Part shown: positions 1-11,400 of the stretch, piece by piece
Layout: every line of letters starts with the position of its first letter
How positions within the stretch are numbered: position 1 is the first letter of the stretch
DNA from: Siphonodentalium dalli
Taxonomy: Eukaryota; Mollusca; Scaphopoda; Gadilida; Siphonodentaliidae
Assembly (NCBI GenBank): GCA_032622095.1
Contig: CP136061.1
Location: 89,706,983-89,770,982, forward strand
Direction of reading: 5' to 3'
Length of the DNA: 64,000 nt
Translations under genes and position numbers: made by a program
Notes under the pieces: model-generated
What the model was told of the DNA's origin: nothing
What the model saw: the letters and a program-made list of their open reading frames with translations, nothing else
The model's database searches: none

Positions 1-2855
1 ACGTTAACTTTGTTGACGTGATTTGGAAGAAGGTGACACTATGTTGATCCATACGCCATATCAACAGTTACTGCCTATGACATGGACAATCCTGTTAATG
101 TCAGAACTAGGTTCAATCTACATTGAATTTTCGCACATGTGTGCCCTTTATTTATACATGTACGATGTGAAGACTAGATCGTAACAAGGAAATTGAAGAA
201 ACTCTTCATTGATCAATGCCGAAGAAAGTTCTGGGCCCAAACGTTCTCAATTATATCACTAATATTAATCTTGCTGTGGCATAAAGAGGCCGAATATAAC
301 GTTAATGTTAAGCATAATGTGTAGACCTAATTGGTTGATCCCTCCAGAACTGGGCCGCGATGTAACAAAATAGAACATAATTTGGACCTTCAATTGACAT
401 TCAAGTACATTTGAGATATTACATACCGGTACATGTAAGTATGTACCTGACAATAGATAATAATTAATAAATACGACACCGTCGATTGCCGACGTCGGAC
501 CAACGTCGGGCCGATGTCGGGTTGCCGACTGCGCTGACAATAGACCAACATTAAATAAATGTTGGCGTGTTAACATACTAAAAGTCTAAAACGTAACAAT
601 CTGTTTGATACAATGAGAAACTCTATACAATAGAGACAAATGTGGCTATATATATTAAGCTGTTTTATTTAGGGGTACCAATCAAGCCCGGAACTTCAGA
701 TGATTTCCATGAGTGTGCAATATATTTTGGATAAATATTAAACTTACCTTTATTATTCCGCCCTGGAAATGTATCCATGTATCCATGGTCCTCTGCGTAA
801 TCATTAAGAAAGAACTGCATGATTGTTTGGTCGATGAACGGAAGAAAATGAACTTACAAAAAATATCAAAACGTGTGCATTTACCGGTATGTAGAAAACA
901 CTACGACAATGACCCCTGTCACATGACACTACGCGAGACTGGTGTGCATCTATGTATAAAACATTACGACAACGTTACAGCAGTTACAACCTAAAATGCT
1001 GATCAGCAGATTTCCCAATTTCGGTATAGTCCGTTGTAGGTTGTCAGATATGGCATGTAATATATTTGTGTTCATATATCCCAATAGGCCTACAGACAGT
1101 AAGTGAACGTTCAGACGACTACGATAAGTGGAAGGATTTCCACGGTAGGAAGTAACCGGTAGTTAGACTGCAAATGTGTAATACTCACGTCAATATAGCA
1201 AATCAAAAAATAATATCAAGCACTGTTTAATTTTAGATTCGAAATCATGGCATATCCTAAGCTTGGATACCTCAACTTGCGATGTAATCGCAGTTGTATG
1301 TATGTAAAAATCGTGGCTGGAGATATTGCAGAGTACCCAGTCACATGCTTACGAACAACCTACGATATCATCATGTACGATGACATCGCATTCGTTTGAA
1401 CAAACTACATGTGTCCATGATTTTGTCGGGCCCGATTCCTCCACTTACGATTGAATTGTGGTCGTCTGAACATTCACTATGGGAACAACATTTGATCAAA
1501 GGCCATGCCATTGCCAGTTAGACAGCTCAAAATCCTATTCAGCAGTTCAAATAGAAGTGAATAAAGTTGGGGCCCCAAGCCAATGCGGCCCCACACGAAG
1601 TCGCTCCCACATGAACTAGACCCCAGAGAATCCCATGGCTTGAATGACCATGTAATGCGTCTATACCTGTAACCGAAAGGTTCCTGCACTGCAATATCTA
1701 CAGATACAGAAACATTGTTTAAAATCACTCGTTATTTATTTATGGATATCAAATAAAAATATGGCAAACACACAATAATGCTGTATAATAACAAAATAAT
1801 AGGGCCTACATAGGCCAATATAAATAAATTGCTAGATTTACATCCAACTTTTTCAGAGAAATGGGGCGGGAGGGCAAATTATATTTTTTATCTTTGATTC
1901 TTCCTAACATACATGTAAATGGTCATGAACAGTTCTAGATATTGAAGCAGTATCCTATCTATACATGTAATACAAGGGCATTTAGATTGTCCAATTTGAT
2001 CAAAATAGACTGTTTAATGGGTCATTGAAATATAATTTGATGGGGCTTGAGAACAAAATTTACATAAATTATATTCAAATAAAAAAATATTGAGAGGACT
2101 AAAATTAGGGTCGGGAGGGGATGTAATCCAGAATTTTTTATATTGGCCTTAACAATAAATATATAACTTATCCGGCATCACATTCACTGTTGATGGGTAA
2201 CAATCGTTAATGATTTTGTATGTCGTAGGTTGGATCTTGTTGTCAATCAAGTGGCCAATGTCTGGTAGAGGTCTGACAAGCTGTTCTGTTGATGGTTGTT
2301 AAATGGCTGGTTGCTCAAAGGAACACCTGGATAGGCTGATTTGGAGGGCATGCATGGAGGCTGTCTGAACTCATTCAAAATAATATTTGGCACCATAAAA
2401 TTTCTATTAAACTCACATGAGAAAAAAAACGAAACGTCTGTCGCATTCTACATGTATGGGTATGGGCGCTTGGCGTTCTCGAACAAGAGATTTGCATTAG
2501 ATGCATTTAATGGGCATTGTGTCGAATTGAGGAATGTATTAAATTGGATAGCTGGGCTAACCTTATATAGGTCTATAAATCTGAAGTGAGAATAATGAGT
2601 TGGCTTCATTCGCTAAGCACCAATCAACAGTACTTACCACTTAGCAGATTTCATTGTCTGCAATTATTGTTTTTATAACTGAGCCGCTGTCAGCTAAGAA
2701 AACATTGCAGACTTCACAATTAGCCTACATAAACACTACATGTATCTCAATCAAAACATATTAAGCTGATTTAAGGTTTCATTCAATTCACATCTTAACA
2801 ATGGGGCCATCTTCTATGGGGTCGAGTTCGCATATGGCCGACTACTCTCGATACT
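1..2855. other. intron or upstream DNA without recognised gene
   Basis: No family-like coding exon was found here; the missing first SLC35B4 exon was specifically looked for and not seen. Holds a short tandem of GACGTCGG-like words at 488-529, one isolated unit of the downstream satellite at about 1465-1600, and AT-rich unique sequence. Confidence 0.5.
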
Positions 2856-3249
2856 AGCAGTTCATCGAGTGCAGTTCAGCAGATCCCCGCGAACGCATTT
2901 TAACTCAATTATAACAAAGATTGTCGGGTATAGGTTGTACAAATGGAATGTAATCAATGGGCCATAACCAAATAGAGTGAGGGAACACTATTTCAGTCTA
3001 TTTGACCACCATGCCAGTTCAACAGTTCAAAATACCTTCCAGCAGTTCAGTGGCTACAGTTTAGCAAATTTTAATGAATGCAGTTTTAAGTTATTTAAAA
3101 AAAAGATAGTCGGGTCTAAGTTATGCAAATGACTTGTAATCAATGGGCCATAACCATATACAGTGAGGGAACACCATTTTAACAACCTCCACCCTAGTTC
3201 AACAGTTCAAAATCCCCCGTTCAGCACTTCAACGAGTAAAGTTCAGTAG

Positions 3250-3251
<2 letters not shown>

Positions 3252-3283
<32 letters not shown>
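3252..3283. repeat. (TC)n microsatellite
   Basis: Uninterrupted TC dinucleotide run inside a satellite unit. Confidence 0.97.
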
Positions 3284-3286
<3 letters not shown>

Positions 3287-3988
3287 TAACTGATTTTTAA
3301 TGACGTTAGTCGGTATACAGTGACTTGTAATCAATGAGCTATAACCAAATACATGTACAGTGAGGGAACACCATTCGCCATGCCAGTTCAGCAGTTCAAA
3401 ATTCCATTCAGCGGCTGCAATTCGGGTATAGGTTGTGAAAATGACTTGTAGTCGATGGGCCGTAACCAAATACAGGGAGCAGTTCAGGAGATTCTCCCAA
3501 ATACAGGGAGGAAAAAAACATTTTGACCATCCTCCACCTCAATTCAACAGTTCAAAATGCCGTTCAACAGTTCTGGTTCATTGGGAGCAGTTCAACAGAT
3601 TCTCTCAAATGCAGTTTAACTTACGTTTAATTAAGATTATCGAGTATAGGTTTATGTATTAAATGACTTATAATTGATGGGCCGTAACCAAATACAGGGG
3701 GCAACACAATATGATCAACTGACATACCAGTTCAAAAGTTCAAAATTCTGTTTAGCAGTTCATCGGGAACAGTTCAGTACATTCTCCCAAATGAGTTTAA
3801 CTGATTTTTATCAAATATAGTTTGTTAAACATTTTACGTGTACATGTAGGTTATACAATTGACTTTTAATCGATGGGCCATAACCAAATACAGGGATGGA
3901 GGGAACACCATTTGGCCGACCACCATGCCAGTGCAAAATCCTATTCAGCTGTTCATCCAGTGTAGTTCAGCACAGTTTAACTCAATTA

Positions 3989-4201
3989 CAGTAATGCCCA
4001 AAATAATCGACTCCTTAACCACAGCCGAATTATGGGTACTTTTTCAGGATTCAGTTGGAAATATGGCTTGTTGCCATTCATCGGAAAGCTCTCACTGAGA
4101 GCTTTACGATGAATGGCAACAAGCCATATTTCCGACTAAATCGTGATAAATTACCCATAATTCTGCTGTGGTTAAAGAGTTGATTATTTAGGGCATTACT
4201 G
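3989..4201. mobile_element. TA-flanked foldback MITE, copy 1
   Basis: Near-complete palindrome with termini CAGTAATGCCC and GGGCATTACTG, flanked by TA on both sides. The flanks join to AATTATAACAAAG, which occurs unbroken in the neighbouring satellite unit near 2907-2920, so the empty site is visible and shows a TA duplication. This fits a Tc1/mariner/pogo-type non-autonomous element. No coding capacity. Confidence 0.85.
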
Positions 4202-4601
4202 TATAACAAAGATAGTCTGAATGGGATTTTGAATTGTTGAGCTGGCATCATGTTTGTTTGGTGTTTGGCTGTATTGGGGTTTATTCCTTGAAGTAAGTTC
4301 ATAATACAGCTATACTTAAAGTAATTGACCTCCTCCAATGTTGTCTCACCTGGTTATAGTGCAGTATTATACAGCGATAACCTCCAACACTGCGATAAGG
4401 TTACCAGTTATTACCGATTCAACACCGCGGTCACACCACGATACATGTAGTCACAGTTCGCGATACCAGGTTGATTTTTATGGACAATATAATAAGCCGG
4501 CTTGGTGTTAGTTATCGCTCAGGATACCTATTTTTCTGTGTCCTAAGACTAAGTGAGACCCCGTTCCTTGTGTGAGGTTGATAATACATTGGTTCATAGT
4601 A

Positions 4602-4776
4602 CAGTAATGCCCTAATTAATCGAATCCTTTAACCACAGCAGAATTATGGGTAACTTTTCAGGATTTAGCCCGAGAGCTTTCCGATGAATGGCAACAAGCC
4701 ATATTTCCGACTAAATCCTGAAAAGTTACCCATAATTCTGCTGTGGTTAAGGGGTCGATTACTTAGGGCAGTACTG
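4602..4776. mobile_element. TA-flanked foldback MITE, copy 2
   Basis: Same termini and core (gatgaatggcaacaagccat) as copy 1, TA on both sides, 175 bp. Confidence 0.82.
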
Positions 4777-4862
4777 TATGTGTTTGTTGTCAATGAACAA
4801 GCTTATCCTTTGAGTGCCCCTCTTGTCCTTGTATATATGTATACCTAAGATTCTGAAGAACA

Positions 4863-4909
4863 TAAAATTCTGCTGTGGTTAAAGGAGTCGATTAATTAGG
4901 GCATTACTG
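4863..4909. mobile_element. TA-flanked foldback MITE, half copy
   Basis: Only the right terminal half is present (ttctgctgtggttaaaggag to CATTACTG, then TA). Confidence 0.75.
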
Positions 4910-4971
4910 TATAAGTATATGAGACATGAGAACGCTCGATAGAAAATAGAATTAGATTTACTGGATTAATA

Positions 4972-5132
4972 CTGTAATGCCCTAAATAATCGACTCCTTA
5001 ACCACAGCAGAGTTATGGAGAATCACTGAGAGCTTTCCGGTGAATGGCAACAAGCCATATTTCCGACTAAATCCTGAAACATCACCCATAATTCTGCTGT
5101 GGTTAAGGAGTTGATTATTTTGGGCATTACTG
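4972..5132. mobile_element. TA-flanked foldback MITE, copy 4
   Basis: Begins CTGTAATGCCC after TA, ends GGGCATTACTG. Left arm shortened by an internal deletion. Ends about 200 bases before SLC35B4 exon a. Confidence 0.8.
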
Positions 5133-5333
5133 CACAATCCATTCTGGGAAAACTCATTCAAAAACTCTTGAGAACTTGTGATTTATATTATGTTATACAT
5201 AAACCAAATTCAAATAAAATTTATCTTATCTTCCTCAACCTGGGCACACTGAAAATTTGTGAAATTGACTATCGATCACTTGACAACATTAAACTACAAC
5301 TGTGTGATCTGTTTATCTGTTCTTTATTCACAG

Positions 5334-5447
5334 TGAGGAAGCTGGAAGTGGAAACCTGGTCACATTTGTTCAGTTCGTCTTCATCGCAATCGAAGGTTTT
5401 ATATTTCAATCCAAATTCGGTACAGTGAAGTCAGTAATACCAATGAA
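5334..5447 (+). CDS. SLC35B4: SLC35B4 exon a (probably exon 2)
   Basis: Acceptor tttattcacag before 5334 and donor AA|gtgagt after 5447. The first base completes a codon begun in the unseen upstream exon; 37 codons follow and the last two bases start a Lys codon. The protein reads [20 protein letters not shown] and continues into FIF, matching the first loop and second membrane helix of SLC35B4. A different frame is also open here but encodes a meaningless Ser-rich stretch. A TTAA-flanked MITE starts at 5480, only 32 bases after the exon. Confidence 0.92.
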
Positions 5448-8400
5448 GTGAGTACAATATTGTTGTTTTTCAAAATTGGTTAACCCTTTCTGTACCAAAT
5501 GGATTCTCCCATTCAGTAATCCCGGGAATGGTCTATTTAGGAAAAATAAACAAAGGATAAAAAAAATGCAGCCTTTTTATTGGAGGGAAATGTTCAGATT
5601 ATAAGTTCAACAAACGACCTATGCATGCATATTAACTTTCCCGAATTCAGGTGTGAGTCTCCTGAATTTCATCCCAATCTCCCACCATCCCGATCGGGAA
5701 ACAGTTTCTCCCGAAATCAGAAAATAATGAAGGACAATGCATTCCACAACACATGCAGCTTCATGTAACTTGGACACAATAAAACCATGTTTTATTGACC
5801 ACAACATCTTATTCACCAAGCAAGAAACATATATTTATTTCACCCAAAAAGACATGATGTCATCCCAAATTCTTGTATAATAACAAGAGTAAACCAACAA
5901 GAATATGACTTTCGGGAAGAATGCAGTTGTGTGAAAGAAAATTTCATCTTGGATGTACATGTACAGCGGTTTTACATTGTATTTGTAATGGTAAAATGTT
6001 GCAATAATTCCCTTTCAAGGAACAAGTGTTTATGATTTTAAGTTAATAAATGAATGATAATCAATTAATAAATGAACATTGAGCCTGTGTCTTCAATTCA
6101 AATGGCACACTATTCAAAGTGAATATAGTCTAAATAAACAAGCGGTTTGTGAGCGCAGATCCAAACAAACAAATGAACTTATTTTGGTTGAAATTTTAAA
6201 AGTTATAGTTAAAAGTTATTTAAAGTTTTTTTTAAATTAAACTATAAGTAAAATAGAAAGTTTTTAATTATAATGAAAAACCTCCCGATTTTACTGCATT
6301 CTGAACTTCGGTCTCCCGAAATTGGCACACCAGAAGTTAACATGGACCTATGGTCATTTGTTAGCTCAACTTTACTTTGTAAAGTTTGAGCTATTGCCAT
6401 GGCTTGGTATCCGTCGTCCGTGTGTGTGTGTGTTGGTGCATGTGTGCATGACTCGTCAACAATTTCCTTTAGCATGGGCTACAGGTCGTACCTTTGGTCG
6501 GATCAATATAAAATTAGTCATGGGTGTTGACATGTAGATGGGAACGAGTCATTTTGGTGTTATTTGGCAAAAAACATGGCCGCCAGTGGCCATCTTGGGT
6601 TTCAAAATTCAATCCATTAGCATGGGCTACAGGCCGGTGTATTCGTCTGATCATCATGAAATTTGTCGTGGAAGTTAATATTGACATGCAGATGGGAACG
6701 AGTAATTTTGGGGTCATTCGGCCAAAAAACATGGCCACCAGCAGCCATATTGGATTTTACTCTTTGCATGACTAAATCCTTTGAGACGGGCTACAGGTCG
6801 TACCTTTGGTCGGATCATTATGAAATTTGTCATGGCTGTTGACATTGACATGTAGATGGGAACGAGTCATTTTGGGGTCATTCGGCCAAAAATACATGGC
6901 CGCCAGCAGCCATCTTGAATTTCAAAATTCAATCCATTAGCACAGACCATAGGCCGGAGTGTTCGTCTGATCATCATGTTGTGGAAGTTAATATTGACAT
7001 GTAGATGGGAACGAGTCATTTGGCAAAAAAACATAGCTGCCAGTGGCCATCTTGGATTTCAAAATTCAATACATTAACACAGGCTATATTAAACAGGCTG
7101 TATTAAACAAACAACCATACACAATGATCATATATTAAATAACCTCGTCAAGATTGTGTGTGTAATTCATAGTTGCAATGTTTGAGCTTTGCAAATGAGC
7201 TCTGTGGAGCAAACAAATTTATATAAAGAGTGTTAAATCCATGTCGCATTCACCAAAATTGTCATCGGGATATCATTTTACTGCAATGACATATGCAACC
7301 TTTTTCTGTTATTGAGATACATATTATTAGCTCCACTTACTTTGTAAGTTTGAGCTATTGCCATGGGTTGGCGTCCGTCGTCCGTGTGTCCGTCAACAAT
7401 TTCCTTTGGCGCGGGCTACAGGTAGTACCTTTGGTCTGATCTTTATGAAATTTGTCATGAATGTTGACATTGACATGTAGATGGGAACGAGTCATTTTGG
7501 GGTCATTCGGCCAAAATTAAATCCATTGGCGCGGTCTACAGGTAGTACTGTTTGTCTGATCTTCATGAAATTTGTCATGGATGTTAACAATGACGGAACG
7601 AGTCATTTTGGGGTCGCTCGGCCAAAAAACATGGCCGCCAGCAGCCATCTTGGATTTTACTCTTTGCATGACTAAATCCTTTGGCGTGGGCTACAGGTCG
7701 TAGCTTTGGTCTGATCTTCATGAAATTGGCCGTGGATGTTAACAATGACATGTAGATGGGAACGAGTCATTTTGGGGTCATTCGGCCAAAAAACATGGCC
7801 GCTGGTGGCCATCTTGGATTTCAAAATTGAATCCATTGGCGCGGTCTACAGGTCGTACTGTTCGTCTGATCTTCATGAAATATGTCATGGATGTTAATAT
7901 TGACATGTAGATCGGAACGAGTGATTTTGGGGTCGTTCGGCCAAAAAACATGGCCGCCAGCAGCCATCTCGGATTTTACTCTTTGCATGACTAAATCCTT
8001 TGGCACGGGCTACAGGTCGTAGCTTTGGTCGGATCTTCATGAATTTGTCATGGATGTTAACAATGACATGTAGACGGGAACGAGTCCTTTTGAGGTTATT
8101 CAGCCACAAAACATGGCCGCTGGAGGCCATCTTGGATTTTAAAATTCAATTCATTGGTGCGGGCTACAGGTCGTACTGTTCGTCTGATGATCATGAAACT
8201 TGTCATGGATGTTAATATTGACATGTAGATGGGAACGAGTCATTTTCAGGTCATTCAGCCAAAAAACATGGCCGCCAGCAGCCATTTTGGATTTTACTCT
8301 TTTCATGACTAAATCCTTTGGCACAGCTACATGTAGGTTAGACATTTCAATTAGCACCTTTCCTATTCCTCCTTTTACTGTCAACCATTAAATTATTCCC

Positions 8401-11400
8401 TTACCTAAGTTGAGCTACAGTGTCATTGACACTTTCATTTGATGAAAAACAGGGGCACCAGCATCCACCTTGGATTTTACTCCTTGCATTACTAAATCCT
8501 TTGGCAGAGTTCCCACACCTCTCATCTGATCATCACCAAACTGCATACATGTATGGATCTTCTGGGTGACCAATAGATGGGAGCCATCAAATCATTGAAA
8601 AACATGGCCAGCAGCCATCTTGGATTTTATTCTTTGCATTACTAACGTTTTCGGCATGCCTTTGCAGGCCACAACCCTCATCTGATCATCACTAAACTTT
8701 ATGTGGATCTACATGTACAGGGTGACAGTTAGATGAGAGCCATCATATTTTCAAATTTTGTTACAAAATACGGCCATCTTGAAATTTCAAATTTGAATCG
8801 ATCGGCACACCATGCATTCAACATTTATTGGAGAAATGTTTTGAAAATTTTCAGGCATGTTCAGGTTCACTCTAAATGGGATCTGTCGAATTTGAACGAT
8901 TTTCAATCAAAAACATGGTAGGCTCTGGTATTACTTAGACATTTAAAATTAACGCATTCCTTATTGCTCCATTGTCTGTAACATTTGAAGTGATCCCCTC
9001 TCCAAGTTGAGCTACATTGTCATTGATACTTTCTTTTTAAAGTCACAGATTCTAAGATAGCTGGTGTGTAACAAACACAGAACATGTTAATGGGTTTGTC
9101 GATACGGCACTTATGCCATTTCAGAAGGATAGAACTCGAGGCTGTGCCCCTCATTCTATCGTTCCGCACCTGTACATTATCGGCAAACATATTAACATAC
9201 AAGTGTTGAATGTCCAAGAATTTGACCATATTAAATATTTTTTTTCTTCTTTTTTTTCAGAAATTATTTTGTTATGGTCTCTATGTTTTTCGTGGTACAA
9301 GTATTCAACAACTATGCTATAAACTTCAACATATCAATGCCGTTACATATGATTTTCAGGGCAGTAAGTAGAGTATTTTATACCATTTATTATTATCATT
9401 GACAGTAAACCCTTTCATGACAGGAGCTGTGTTAGTGCAGCATTAAGATCCTTGCCAGTGCATTCTCTTATATATTTGAGTCTCCTATAGGGAGCCTCAC
9501 ATATATAAGAGAATGCACTTGCTTACACAGTCAAGGTAAATATTGTTAGGTCAATGTATTCTCTTATATATGCAAGGCTCCCTATGGGAGACTCATATAT
9601 ATATAAGAGAATGCATTGGCACAGCGTTTTCGAATAATTTCAGGAAACTCCAGTTATGGAAGGGTTTACCCTTTCTATACTCAACGGATTCTTCGAAAGA
9701 CAGATAAACAGATAATACAATAGCAGTAGGAATCGTGTTCATTGGTGGGAAATGTTCAGATAATAATTCAGATGTTTTGTCATATGTTGAACTTATTGTC
9801 TGAAAATTTCCATAGGGAACTACTCATCAATGAGTTTTTAGTATAGAAAGAGTTGAATATGAATATGGCTATTGTAAATAATCCTGTATTAAATTTTATT
9901 TTGGATCATCTGACAGAGGCTCTTATCTGACATTTTCAAAAGTATGCCTGACAAAAAAATTGGTAACTTTGAGAGAAAAAAAAACATTCCATCACTGGCC
10001 TATATGAAGAAATAAATTTCTTCTTCAATTAAATTTTTTTTATATACAGAAATCACATTACAATTTTGTTTGTTTTATTTTAGTAATTTTCCAGTCCTTA
10101 TCTGTTTATTTTTATAATACAGAGAAAGTCCGAGTATTTTAACATTTTCTGCATATTGTGTTTGACAAAAATTGACATTTGTTTGGTTTATTTTCTGAGT
10201 TTATTGTCCATGATAAGTTGCCAATCAATCTAGTGACGATAGTCCTGACAAATAACTCACAAAAAAACTGTTGGACATAATGTCAGACTCAGAAACAAAT
10301 GATTAGACATTCACAGTTTTGCATCGGACACTGTCCAATGTCACGCAGTTAAATCAAGGTATAATTGCAAAATCTGATTCCGGTTTGTCTGTTACATACG
10401 CTACGTCTCAAATTACTATGGCTTCCAATGTTTTTCCAACAAACTATAATGAATGAAGAGTTTGAAAAGTTATGTCATTAAATATAGGCCATTAAATACA
10501 CCAAAGAGTATTTATTTATCTGGGACTATTTCTTTGCGTGGGCAAACATTGCATAGTTATGTGAAACATTATCACATACCTTGTAGAAGCCGATGTTAGT
10601 TTCGCATACCATTTGTTGATTTAAGTGTGTTTTTTAGTCGAGTTTTTCAAAACTCGACTTATGGTTTGACGATGGACGGTTGGCGGCGGGCGGACCTAAA
10701 GAATGCCTTATAACTTTGACATTTGTGAACGGATTCAAAACAATTTTGGTATGTGAGTTGCTCCCAATGACTATTTACTGCCTGTAGAAAATGGGTCACG
10801 TCCGAACTTTTTGACAAGAGTTATCCATCTTTGATGACTTATTTTTTAGTTTTTCACCGTTAGCGCGATAACTCACGCAAATATTAACCAATTTCAACAA
10901 TATTCAGTACATGAGACTCTTGCAACAATATCTCGGACAAGTTCGAAAACCAGGTTTGTCCAAATTTTTTTTCCGGAGTTATGGGTTTTAGTTTGTCTAT
11001 TTTTAACAATTTTATCACCGTTAGTGCGATAACTCAATGAAATATTAATGGATTCAATTGATATTTGGTATATAGGTCTATTGCAATAATATACCACCGT
11101 CTGACTTTTTTTCCCGGAGTTGTGCACGTTATTGACAGAAGTTTGGTTCGACTGCATGTTAGATGCGTACCCCTTGTTTGAGGTTTTGGATCATGTAATG
11201 AATAGAATCTACAACTCGTCCCCAGTTTATAGCGGAATTTGCAACTCGTCCAGTAAATTATGTCTGGACCTGTTTTGTAAATTCCGCTATAAACTGGGGA
11301 CGAGTTGTAGATCCTCTATTTATCCCACCAGGATGTTAATCATAATGAGAGGTTTGTCTCAATGACAACATTTGATGAATAAATAAAACAACAGGTAGCC

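Larger units (their letters stand above)
2860..4255. repeat. satellite of ~190-250-bp degenerate units
   Basis: Units repeat the words 'atcaatgggccataacc', 'acagtgagggaacacca', 'ccagttcaacagttcaaaat' and 'gattctcccaaat'. At least five units are seen, with spacing 190-250 bp. After a MITE at 3989-4201 a fragment reappears in reverse orientation (about 4210-4245). Units are too divergent to be a young array. Confidence 0.75.

Noticed and set aside
5099-5428. 109-codon frame overlapping SLC35B4 exon a
   Set aside because: It uses a different frame from the conserved protein and starts inside a MITE.
6242-8391. Series of short frames with [17 protein letters not shown] text on both strands
   Set aside because: Shadows of the 155-165-bp tandem repeat; the same text recurs at 62144-63499.
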